NCBI GenBank assembly: GCA_948567375.1
Contig: OX419757.1
Span: forward strand, 4,216,001-4,280,000
Origin: Lunularia cruciata
Taxonomy: Eukaryota; Streptophyta; Marchantiopsida; Lunulariales; Lunulariaceae
Length of the DNA stretch: 64,000 nucleotides
Direction of reading: 5' to 3'
In this document: one piece after another, positions 12,840-23,432 of the stretch
How the letters are laid out: each line of letters begins with the position of its first letter
Numbering within the stretch: position 1 is the stretch's first letter
Made by a program: the position numbers and the translations under genes
Notes under the pieces: model-generated
What the model was told of the DNA's origin: nothing
What the model saw: the letters and a program-made list of their open reading frames with translations, nothing else
The model's database searches: none

Positions 12840-15608
12840 TAAGCATTCCTACCATATTTTTTATGAGCATGGATGTATACTAGGATTCTGATGCCTTTAC
12901 ATACCCTAGTTGGATCCACACTCTCCTTCTTACTCCGTGCTATTTTGGTTGATGACCATAGATGAGATGTTTTTGCTTGGACATTATTAGCCCTTTTTCT
13001 CCAATGGACATACTCCTTCTATCCCATGATTTCTCATGATTCCTCTTGGATTCATAGGTTCTTGAGAGACAATTGGGCAACCCTCTAAGAAGAGTAAATC
13101 CATAGAGCCCATGCCATAGCAATGCGGTTGTAGAGTCTCCACAGACCATATCTTACCCCTGGAGCATTGGCACCTTGGTTGCTCCTTGGCATTAGGTCAA
13201 GTAGGGGAGTATAGGCATGAAACCTATGCGCTCTCACCCTCTTGGCTAGCACTCTTCTCCTCCAATATCTCATTAGACTTATAGACCTTACATCCTCCGG
13301 GTAGTGAGGAACTTCCTTTGTTCCTCCTTGATAATCAACCACATGAGGAGTTATATTTAATAGAGTCTTTGCTCCATTCTCCATGCTTCTCAGCTAGATA
13401 GCCATCAGGGTTAATGTTTTGAGCACCTATGGGATTGCCTCTCTCCAAATGCTCCATATTTGGTTTTTTTTCTTCTATTTGTTGTTTGCAATTGCATAGC
13501 TTCTAGACATGTATACCTTGGAGCAACTCATCTATTTGGAGCTTCTTGTCTCCTTTCTCTTGCAAAGAAGACCTCAAGTATGCATCTTATCGCCACTAGG
13601 ACGTTTTTTTTTGCATTTGGTCTTCCATACTATTTTCTTACAATGAAGCAATTTTTTTCTTGCTTTTTGTCTCCCCATCAATTTGTTGTGGTTACTCTAG
13701 GGGAATGAAGATTATTATGTGCATTCAAGCATCCTTGGACATTCATCCATATTGGATGGTGGTCTAAGTTGATGTCTCAAATGCCTTCAATACCATCTCT
13801 TGTCGAGTATTGTTTTATGCATAGTGCTCACCTACCAATCAGATCTCCTCCTTGATCCCGTTTGTATGTTCTTTTTATGGGATTGAGATACCCCTATTGT
13901 ATAGCCACCCTATAGCCAAATCAGGGCTCAAAAATTTTACATCAGCCAAGGGCACATGGTAGGGGGATCTCCTAGAGGGCCTCTCTTTGTCATAGCATAT
14001 GATACAGCTTTCCAATAGGTAGTAGCAACTTTTCCATCTTATCTTTTCCCACCCATCTTGGATGACACTCATATTTTAGAACCAGTAGAGGATGTCACTA
14101 GAGTAGTGTTTTCCTTTATAGTCAGCTTATAAGCCTTGGGTTTAAGAGTCTAGACTCATACATGCAAGGTTTGGAGTCCCCACATGGTCCTTTGACTTCC
14201 CATTAAGATTCTAGTCCTATTTGTGAATTGCAAGTTTTGGACTCTCTCATAGGACAAGATGATTTTTGTAGTTCATTCATATCCAACCCTTTAATATGTG
14301 TGAAAATTCATAATCACCTCTTCCCTATGTTGCGGAATACACATGTGGTCTACTCTAATCTTATTTAGTGTTACCTCCCTATGGTCTCATATTTAGCATG
14401 GTTTTTCTTGCCTATTTCCACATTTGTGGATGTTTGATAGTATTATAAGCCATATGTTATCCACAATATTAGGACCACGCATGCTCCCACAACTATCAAA
14501 TGAGTGGTGTAGGCAACAATTAGCTCTCCCCATAGTCATAGGTGGTTGCAGCACCATTGAGTAGGAGGCCATAACACCAGGAGCATATATTGGCACTTGG
14601 GCTCTAGTGGTCCATTGTTTAGTAGATAGGTGCTTACATTAGAGCTGTCCATTCTTGTTGGGACCTATCATGACAATCAATTCAGGCAGTTATGACTTCC
14701 AAGCATATCTTTGATTAACTCATGACCTATTGCCATGCCTTGCACACTCATCCCTTCCCAAGTTTATTGACTTTGTCTCCCTTGATTCTAAGAAGATCCA
14801 TGCAAACCTCAATGAGAGTATGCACATTCACACACTTACTAGCATCTTCACTGATGCACCTCTACTTGATAGAGCTAAGATCTTCTCTTGCAAGAGGAAA
14901 GGCTTAGGAGCGTGGCTTTATGCTTCATCCTTGATTGACGACATCCATTTTACTTCCAAGGAGTTTACCACATCACTATGACTGAGGTTTGGGCTCCCAC
15001 ATCTAGCTCTGGGCCAAGAATGCGCATGTGGTTCTCCATACTACATGCAAGGGATACACTTTTTATGATGTGCAATAAAGGGAGAGCACACCAGTGTCCA
15101 TAATGCAGTTTGGGATACTAATACTCAGTTGTTACGAGCTACATGGGCCTAGGTTTAGATTGAGAGATGGTTGGACTCACAAGGACCTCCCATCCGTCAG
15201 GTGCAAGCGGATATTGCTACTTTCACGAATGGTCATTGCACATTGCATAATGCGGTGGTGGCAAATCCTTTACGAGCGGAGTCATTGGCACATGCAGGCA
15301 TACATGTGTGAGCACCGGAAACCATTGCTTCTAGGGGCAAGGAGGACCACTACACACCCAGGCTAACCTTGGATTCTTTTTTTCCACTAACAATTGAGAT
15401 TTTTGGGTGCCTACATCATCATTTTGATGTGCTTCTTAGGGATGCAACAAGAGGTTCTTTGCATAGGAGAGGTTCTTTGCATAGGAGAGGTGCACTAGTT
15501 GTCTCTCTGACCATGCTCACATCCTATTACAAACAGAATATTTCAATCACTTTGCAACATGCTGAGGCCTTGGGTTTGAACCGACAGGTAGCTACTATAG
15601 GCGAGTAG
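12840..15608 (+). pseudogene. Decayed reverse-transcriptase retroelement, plus-strand copy
   Basis: Several RT blocks are readable across shifting frames. DVSNAFNTIS at 13,771 is the palm block with the first catalytic Asp. GSPRGPLFVIAYDTAF starts near 13,964. LDDTHILEP at 14,058 is the catalytic DD motif. LIGQDDFCSSF is near 14,240, and GPRMLPQLS and LPIVIGG (thumb) are near 14,470-14,545. RAKIFSCKRKGLGAWL is at about 14,871. A knuckle reading CACG...HFLC is at about 15,021-15,068, and a C-terminal block FFPLTIEIFGCLHHHFDVLL is at 15,378. The last open stretch ends at a stop at 15,606. Frameshifts and stops interrupt every segment, so the element is dead. The C-terminal knuckle plus domain resembles that of non-LTR elements with a restriction-like endonuclease, which is inference. 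Composition returns to that of ordinary DNA directly after 15,610. Confidence 0.7.
15451..15486 (+). repeat. 18-bp perfect tandem duplication
   Basis: GAGGTTCTTTGCATAGGA occurs twice in a row at 15,451 and 15,469, in frame (adding six residues), inside the last open segment of the plus-strand RT relic. Confidence 0.9.
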
Positions 15609-15611
15609 TTC

Positions 15612-18560
15612 CAGTCTTGCGTCTTGGAATTATATGCAGACAAAGTTTTCCAATTTTGCAAAGGTGAATTCCATTTGCAATGAGATACACTAGGGGGTTT
15701 TAATTCAATTATGACATTATTACAAGAATGAATAGACTTTTATAAGCATCAGCGGGACAGTCTTATAAAGTACCTCGTTAGGCAAGCTCGATACACAAAC
15801 GCTGAAGTGAAAGTGAAAAATAAAACTGAGTATACTTCCGCTATAGTTTAAGCCTGTTTTTATTAATTAAATAAAGTAAGACACAAAAGTAAAATGTGAT
15901 ATTGAGTATATTGTGCTAGAGTTTGTTTCTATTTTCTCTCTACAAATATTGAATGTTCACCCCGCACTACTAGGGCACTCCCTCCCCACTTACCCGATAT
16001 ACCATTGGAGTGCCTCTACCACATTGTTCAGGAGTAGACTTCCCTCTCCCTAGTTTGCTTGTATCCATGAGTTGCCTTTGGGCCCTTCTTTGATTTGCCT
16101 TTTTGTTTGCCGTGTGGGACTTTTGGGCCCTGCACTTGTACTCGTTTCCCTTTTCTTTCGTGATATCGTGAGTGCTTTTGCTGAAGCTGGAGTAAGTGCC
16201 CGAAGTGGATGGTGGGCTCACTTGCCCATAGGGACAAAGTTGAAGGTATAACGATCCCTTGCTCATGCCCTTTCTGTGAACCCTTTAGAACGCTTTTATC
16301 TCCAAACTAGTCATCCGTTATATCAGACATGGAAAAGCTGTAAATCTTAGGACAGTAGATCGGCAATTGAGAAAACTGAGTCAGAAACAAGCAAGAAATT
16401 TCCTTTTGTGTGTGGAGTAGTGCCTTGGTTCCTTCCAAGTTAACGCACTTTGTCTTCTAGCATTGTCAGTGTTCCATTTCCTACATTTTCAAACCGATCG
16501 GTTTGTTGTCAGATGTCGCATACACCTCGCAAACTCGTCCATTTCGCGGCACCAGGAATTCAAAGGGGATCGAAGTCGCGCTGAAATAGATATCCTAACA
16601 TGGAGTTGGTAGGGGTTGATTTAATCGATACAATCAGTGCGGATGGTGAAATTGCTACCAGTACAACTGGATTTCGCGATAGCCAATAAGAGATCCTTGA
16701 CAAGCAGAAGCCACTACTTTAAAAATTAAAGTAGTAGTGGAAACTCCCCACGACAACCAGCCAAAAACTCATCAACCAAGAAAGAGATAGTGACGACAGA
16801 CATATAGACTGACCAATGTATAAAAGCAGCTCTTGAGTTATTGCACAATCTGCTTTTTCTCATCTGAAACTTTACATGCGTCTGAAACTTATGCCTAGAA
16901 TGGGAAACACCGTGCAGTTTAGAACGGGATTAGAAAGCCGTTCAAGGAGTTGACTCTGGATGTGTTCCATACACAACACTAAAGGTAGAGTAAATGAAAT
17001 CTCAGATACTAGTACACATTGATTTTGTTTGAATCTTTATGACTCAGAACGCTTTAAGATAATAACCAAAGAGGACAAAACGTTGATATGTTTGGGTAAA
17101 ATCTGATAATGATGATATCCGATTATAAAATCTGATAATGATGTGTTATCTAAAAGCCTTTAGAAGTTCAATCGCAAGACCCTGATAGTTCTACTAGTGG
17201 TTTGAAACTATTCGTCTTATCAAAGACAAAGGTGCTCGAGAGCAAAGTTAGCAGCTTGGTTGTCTGCACCATAATTAACAAGTATCTACAAGGGTTTATG
17301 CGCGTCCAAATAATTGCGATATTAGATCTCCAGGAATCGAAGAACGAGATATATCGATTTGCGGGAGATTGCTCAAAAAATGGTGTATCTGCGTTTACAC
17401 GGTAGAATGCGCTCATCTCCGCACGAGAGAATGAAATCGAGAAGTCGAGTCTACAAAAGTGTAGGGACGATCGCTTCTATGCTCATAACTTCTGGACACA
17501 GATAGTCTAGTTCGCTTAATCCAATGAAACAACCCGTGGGGCTAGACAAATATTACAAAGAAGCAATAACAACACGCTACTCGGATCCACCACCAACACC
17601 TGGAACCACATACGCAACTAAAATAACCATGACCTTCTTCTCATGGTTATTTTTATGGTTATATAGACAACATTCTCAGCAGTGATCGTTAAAAGTCATC
17701 AGGTTCATGTCTTGATAGTTAGTAGAGCTGCTCATGGACATGGAATCAACCGGCCTTTCGGTAGGCCTCGAATTTTTCAAGCATAGTAATGTAATCCTGA
17801 TGGAGCTGGTGATTACAAACAGTCAAAAGTACTGTAGGGAGTAGATGGAGCATGCCTTGGGTATTGCAAAAGATGACTGAGTGTACAGAGGAGCTCCGAT
17901 CTCGTCAGAATTACATCATGGGAGGACAATAATGAATACTATTTTCCATGGTATGTCTGTACAAACAATATGAAAGCACATTCCGACGCGACTGGTATTC
18001 TTATTTTATGGAAGGACAAGCTCACAGTTTCAACCATTCGTAAAGATTATAATCTCCGAAGTTGCTCGATCACCTTCGATCTCTGCTAGGTACATGCATG
18101 TGACGAAGATATTTTCTTTGTGCACCGAGATGAAGTTCCAGAAGAAAAGCAGGGAACAGGATATGGGCCAGAAAGCGGGAAGCAAAGCATAGCTATAAAT
18201 GCTACTCCAAATCTGCCCTACTCCACGGTTGAAAATTCATCCAGATCCATGTGCACAGCACAGTACATAGTAACATCATTGAACCCAAGGTCCAGGTAGG
18301 GTTTGAGTCAAAGACAGTTGTACAAGTAGAGAAGGCAATAGGATATCGGTTGACAACTCTGTTGACACAACACATCGTTGACGAGGTCAATCGTCAGCTG
18401 TGTCTCAAGTTGACATCTGATTTAGTAGAAAGCTGCATAATCATAGAATCAATTCGAAGACGCATTCCCACTTTGAAAAAAATAGCAGCAATCACATCCA
18501 CAACAACGTTGTTGGAGAGGTTCAACTCGTAGTTAGCATGGTTATACATATAAGAAGAAG
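15612..18560. other. No recognisable gene
   Basis: DNA of ordinary composition between the two retroelement blocks. Overlapping short frames at 15,970-16,266 and 17,168-17,416 look like chance. Small structures seen: an inverted repeat near 16,711-16,740, a hairpin with 13-bp arms at 17,620-17,653, and a 29-bp-period direct duplication of AAATCTGATAATGATG near 17,098-17,145. Confidence 0.45.
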
Positions 18561-18569
18561 GCGACCATG

Positions 18570-19448
18570 TTAAACACATGAAGGATGGGAAGACCCCATC
18601 AAGCCTTACAAGGGAGGGACAAAATAGGTAAAAGGGGGCTAGGTCCCAATAGTATTGATAAGAGAAATCTGCCCTACCGCACCTAAGATATCCGAGCTAT
18701 ACAAGTGGTAAGGTCTATAAACTATGGAGCATCCAAAGAAGCATCACCTAGTGTGATTGCTTTCTTAAGGATTGCTCCAAGCCAATGCTCTCTATAGAGC
18801 AATGGACATGCGCTGTCTAAAGCATGGTACAAAGTATGAGAGTGAGAGTGTTACCCTTGATGTCTAATATGATACGTTCTCGTGCTGACAAATGTGTCAA
18901 ACGCCATGTACATCACTCCAAATAATTCCAAGGCTAGGGGAAGAAAGAGGTGACTTCGTTGCATACCCTACACTTGGAGACCTTGCGTGCTATTGCTTTG
19001 CTTGCGTTCCATCCATGAGGATGAGTAATCATCCCCTCCAAACTGCAGCAAGCGTAAGGTCTATAACCACAACATCCGCCACTATCATCTAATCATCTTG
19101 GACTAAGTATAAGTCTGCACTGGCACGTTTCATCTGCAAAGAATAGAGAGCAAGGTTTCCACTCTCTCATGCCATAGCAAACACTATATCCCTGATGGCA
19201 TCATGGGTAACTATCCTCGGTCCTCCAAAAGGATACCATGTTGTATGGACTGTTGCTGCATCTAGTGTAGAACTACACTCACAAGTGAGAAATGAAGATG
19301 TAGATGGGTGGACCAAACTTAAGCAAAACCTCATCGTTATAAAGAAGATGGCTGGTGCAAGTCGGAGTGCATCAGATCCAAGAGCCTGCACCCTTGCCGG
19401 AGCAAGAGCAAACAAGTGCCCTAGTGCCCCGAGGAATGGATGAGTCAA
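18570..19448 (-). pseudogene. 3' fragment of RT-type retroelement, minus-strand arm
   Basis: On the minus strand, residues near 19,300 read CECSSTLDAATVH, followed by HDAIRDIVFAMA. Next come ADVVV near 19,080 and an element tail. This is the same sequence as the plus-strand fragment at 20,038-20,905, so the two form a large inverted repeat with arms of about 870 bp. The last Cys of the knuckle is Tyr here (WYPFGG instead of QCPFGG). The copy extends roughly 50 codons further 5' than its partner. Both arms share the same frame break just before ADVVV. The lower-coordinate end carries the family tail, including the reverse complement of CTTGATGGGGTCTTCCCATC near 18,580-18,605. Non-functional. 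Confidence 0.7.
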
Positions 19449-19549
19449 CTAAGAGAGAATGTAGTATATACTGACACAAGTAGACTATTGACATTTAGAC
19501 AAGGTGTGGAATACTTAGACAAGGTTCCCATTTAACAGTTGCCATTACA

Positions 19550-19760
19550 CGGCATGAGCAGAAAAAGGTGACTTCATAAAAAAACAAGAAGGATGGGAAG
19601 GACCCCTCAAAGGATGAGACATAGGAGGTAAAATGGATACAAGGATGAGACATAAGACGTTAAATGAAACTAAACCCCAATAGTATTGGTATGAGATCAC
19701 ATGGCATGAGCTAGGATATGTAAAGAGATAGCTTGGTGTGCGAACTCCATACACATCTCC
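19550..19760 (-). repeat. Degenerate 3' tail of the same RT-type element
   Basis: The reverse complement shows the tail landmarks in order: ACTATTGGGGTTTAG, a TTTTACCT tract, then GGGGTCCTTCCCATCCTTC. It is more diverged than the other tails and lacks any attached coding part, so it is probably a severely 5'-truncated insert. Confidence 0.55.
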
Positions 19761-19904
19761 TGGAAAGGAATTGATCAGCCTTGGGTTAGTGGCTGATCCA
19801 TCTTACTGTTTCATTCTAGTGTCAAATTTTACTCGGTCAGTCGTTTGACTCGAGACAAACTTGCACCAAATAGTCTTTGTCACACATCTTATCTTATGTT
19901 TTGT

Positions 19905-20036
19905 TTTGAAATTGCATAGCTCGGATATCTTAGGTGAAGTGGTGCAGACTTTTCATATAGAATCTATTGGGGCTTAGCCCCATTTTACCTTTTTCATCTC
20001 TCCGGCTTGATGGGGTCTTCCCATCCTTCATTTTTT
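19905..20036 (+). repeat. 3' tail of the RT-type element, plus strand
   Basis: It contains GCTCGGATATCTTAGGTG, then TATTGGGGCTTAGCCCCA (a short hairpin), TTTTACCTTTTT and GGCTTGATGGGGTCTTCCCA. The same order occurs at the end of the 20,038-20,905 fragment. It abuts that fragment directly, so one copy's tail is joined to the next copy's truncated 5' end. Confidence 0.7.
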
Positions 20037-20037
20037 C

Positions 20038-20905
20038 GCACCAACTACTTTCTCTACAGCGATGAGGTCTCGCCTAGGTTTGGTCCACCCATCTGCATCT
20101 TCATTACTCACTTGTGAGTGTGGTTCTACACTAGATGCAGCAGCGGTCCACATGACACAGTGTCCTTTTGGAGGACAGAAGATAGCTACCCATGATGCCA
20201 TTAGGGACATAGTGTTTGCTATGGCACGAGAGAGTGGATACTTGGCTTGGAGGGAGCGTTCATATGCTTTGCAGATGACACGTGTCAGAGCAGATACTTG
20301 GTCTGAGATGATCAGGTGACAATAGCAGATGTCGTGGTTACGGACCCTATGTGGGATACAGTTTCGGAGGGAGTGATTACCCATCCCCCTGGATGGGCGG
20401 TGAGTGCAGCAGCAGGTCGCCATGTCTCTAAGTATAAGGGCATGCAGCAAGGTCACCTCTTTGTTCCTCTAGCCTTGGGGTTATATGGAGCGATGGACAC
20501 GGCATTTGATACATTTGTAAAGGAGTGCGCGAGAGCATATCATGTTAGGCATCAGGTGGTACCACTATCACTCTCATATTTTGTAGCATATTTTAGACAA
20601 TGTGTATCCATTGCTCTACAGAGTGCAGTGGCTAGTGCAATCCATAGAAGAGCAATCACATTAGGTAATGTTTCTTCGGATGCTCCAGTTGTGTGTAGAC
20701 AATGCGACTTGCATAGTTCGGATATCTTAGGTGCTTGGATATCTTAGGTGCAGTCGGGCAGATTCCTCATACATCGGATCTCTTAGGTGCGGGTTGGGCA
20801 GATTCCTCATACAGACTCTATTGGGGCTAAGCCCCATGTTACCTTTTTTTCTCTCCCTTGGGCTTGATGGGGTCTTCCCATCCTTCGTTTTTCATACGCG
20901 GTCGC
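20038..20905 (+). pseudogene. 3' fragment of RT-type retroelement, plus-strand arm
   Basis: The first open segment (20,062-20,319) contains CECGSTLDAAAVHMTQC, a Cys/His knuckle of form C-x-C-x9-H-x3-C. It is followed by GGQKIATHDAIRDIVFAMA. After a frame break at about 20,316 the second segment (to 20,747) reads ADVVVTDP, then a conserved C-terminal domain (GHLFVPLALGLYGAMDTAFD, later FRQCVSIALQSA and IHRRAITLG). The domain order (knuckle, HDA-RD helix, ADVVV strand, PLA-E/GLYG helix) is that of the C-terminal part of some non-LTR reverse transcriptases with a nuclease-like domain. The RT domain itself is absent (5' truncation near 20,038). The tail from 20,706 contains two or three copies of a GGATATCTTAGGTGC unit and the GGGGTCTTCCCATCCTTC end. 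Non-functional. Confidence 0.7.
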
Positions 20906-21752
20906 CTATTTCTCCTTCATTTTTTCTAAGCGGTCGGCCTTTCTTTCGTTTTGAAATTAGAGTACTGCTGATCAGGTTCCTACGCAAATTTATTCACGTT
21001 GGGACTTTTCGGTACGTACAAGTCTTTTGGAGAGGTTGAAGTGAATCCATGCTAAGCGAGTCAGCAATAGAGACCTGCAAAATGAGGAATATCTGCACTT
21101 ACTCATCCTTGCAGGTGTGAAAGGTTCCATGTACTGTAGATCTCTTCCGGGGCTGATTATGAGATAATCATCCGTGTGAATGTTAAACCTGAAGCCTAGC
21201 TCAGTGGGCGACGGTATCGATCATCACCGCACAGGACAGAAAAATTGGAGGGGCAGACATCTCGGTGAGACGGTGCCTGATAAACCCTCGTGACCAACAA
21301 ACAGACCGTGAAACACTTGAAGCAACGAAATTTAATCTGTCTTCGAAGTCGGTCTGTCTTAACGTCCGTCTTGCCAAAGTTTGTATCCGAACGTCCTTGC
21401 GATATAATCGTAGAGGTGTCACCTCCTCGTCGTACTCCTTACTTCTAGTCATTCCTTAACAGATCATTCCCTTTCAATCTGTAGTTGCCTGCTTGAACAT
21501 TTTCGATTCTAGTCCACGTGATTAATTGGCTGCATCTCTTTCCACCACGTTTGGATTCCATAATTTTGGATTGCAGAACTTGAATTCTTTCATCCCGTAG
21601 ATTTGCTGAAATCTGGGGGATATCTGAACAATGAGGGGAATAACAGAAGGGGTTCTTGCTGCCTTTAGGTGCTCCTGACTGATTCTATAACGTGTGGTGC
21701 GTGCTGAGCAATATTTCGTCCTGCCGCATCGTCCTGGAAATACAGGGCCAAG
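20906..21752 (+). promoter_or_regulatory. Upstream region of the HHP-like gene
   Basis: Presumed promoter and 5' leader between the last retroelement tail and the HHP start codon. No certain TATA box or transcription start can be placed. A short frame (21,265-21,459) could act as an upstream ORF if transcribed. The retroelement ends less than 0.85 kb from the start codon and so may border or intrude into the promoter. Confidence 0.35.
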
Positions 21753-23432
21753 ATGCAGGTCCAAAGTCCTCACGGACCGCCTTCAAGATCCTCCAGAAAT
21801 GTGGGTTCTGGGTCCAGTTCGAGTTCTGAAAGCTCCACCCCGGATGAAAGTGGAGTGTACGACAGTGCAGATAGCCCAAGCCTAAAGGACGCACAAGCAC
21901 AGGGATTATGGCAGAAAGTTAAAACTCGGTACCCATTGGTGGATTTTCAAGCTCTCCCTGAATACTTGCGGGACAATGAATATATTCTAGGACATTATCG
22001 AGCCGACTGGCCATTGAAAGAAACAATTCTCAGCATTTTCAGCATCCACAACGAAACTCTCAACATCTGGACGTGAGTAAACTTTTTGAACGTACTACGA
22101 TCTCATCTCCGGCAACATCTCAATGATCTTTCGATCTCTCGAGTTACTAGAAAGCTTGCCCATTTTTCGAGTCTTAGTTCCTTCTGATAGGGCTTTTAGA
22201 TGATAAGGAACTCAAATCTCAAACAACATCATGAACGGAAACGTCTGGAATGATCGTGGTCTCTGTGGCAGGCATTTGGTTGGGTTTTTCCTATTTCTGG
22301 GGTTGACAATCTACACAGTATGGCAGATGCCAAGAGTCGAGTACTCATCACTGACGAGGTTCTCAACCTTTCCAGTGATTACGGACCTGAATAAGCTCCA
22401 CTCCGAAATAATGGCTTGCTTTCCTCCTATTGCCCCTTTCGTCCCCTCCCTTTTTGGAGTGCAGCATTCCCCTTCTGAAATTGTGATCCCGAGCTCCAAC
22501 AATCATCAGTGTATAGTTGTAAGTTACTCTCAACACTCCATGCGGAATTGGCTTCTACTAGAATCTATGATCCTGCACAAGTGTCCTGCATATAAGATGC
22601 CAATTGTCCCGACTATATGGCACTGTAAGACTCACCGGGGACATTGCCACAGAACTCGCCTTAGCCCTTGGCAAGATAATAAACAACAGTTAAACTCAGT
22701 AGGTCGCGTGATATGTCGCACCCGATGTAATCTTCAAGCATTCAACTTAGAAACATGTATGAAACGGAATGGCAGAGAACTATACGTGAAGACCTGGGGA
22801 GACTGATGGCGCCATTCATGCGCAAACCAGCGACCCGATGGCCCTTCTTCATCTTTCTTGGAGGTGCTATGTTTTGTCTACTGACGAGCAGCACCTGCCA
22901 TTTACTTTGTTGCCACTCCAGTCGGCTGTCCTATATTCTGTGGCGCCTCGACTATGCAGGCATAGCGGCCATGATAGCAACTTCCTTCTTTCCTCCAGTG
23001 TACTACACTTTTTTGTGCCACCCAAGGTGGCGAAATTTCTATCTCACAGGTATCAGTTGTATCGGGGTATTGACAGTTTTGGTTTCCCTGACGCCTTTGC
23101 TGCAAAGACCCAAGTACCGCCCACTGCGAGCGCTACTATTTTTCAGTATGGGAGTGTCTGGAGTGATTCCGGGGATACACAAACTCATAAGCCACAGTCA
23201 CGAACCCATAACGTTGACAACAACAACCTACGAGTTGTTTATGGGTATGTTCTATGCACTAGGTGCTGTATTCTATGCGACCCGAATTCCAGAACGATGG
23301 ATGCCCGGGAAGTTCGATATTGCTGGTCATAGTCATCAGATCTTCCACGTACTCGTGGTAGCTGGTGCATATACGCACTACAAGGCTGCGTTGTTGTATA
23401 TTGAGTGGCGGGATACACATGGTTGTGATTGA
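21753..23432 (+). CDS. Heptahelical HHP/PAQR-family membrane protein
   Basis: Three exons join with phase agreement: 21,753-22,072, 22,272-22,518 and 22,776-23,432, giving 407 residues. All introns are GT-AG (donors GTGAGT and GTAAGT; acceptors GGCAG). Residues 1-55 are Ser-rich and cytosolic-like. The PAQR entry block YRADWPLKETILSIFSIHNE leads into NIWTHLVGFFLFLGLTIY, with the first intron splitting the Thr codon of NIWT. After a long loop come TRWPFFIFLGGAMFCLLTSS and CHLLCCHS, several further membrane helices, and GHSHQIFHVLVV near the C terminus. His231, His376 and His380 are the expected metal-binding triad of PAQR proteins. The protein resembles Arabidopsis HHP proteins, which are adiponectin-receptor homologues linked to sugar and ABA signalling. 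The second intron is the least certain part: another acceptor just upstream (22,750) breaks phase. Convergent with the ELL-like gene. Confidence 0.85.

Noticed and set aside
15970-16266. 98-codon minus-strand protein
   Set aside because: Low-complexity Lys/Ser/Gln-rich frame overlapping another frame of similar length; no start context, splice evidence or family match.
22231-22806. Separate gene overlapping the HHP-like gene
   Set aside because: It is exon 2 of the HHP-like gene read through into the second intron; the reading frame shifts back at the exon 3 acceptor.
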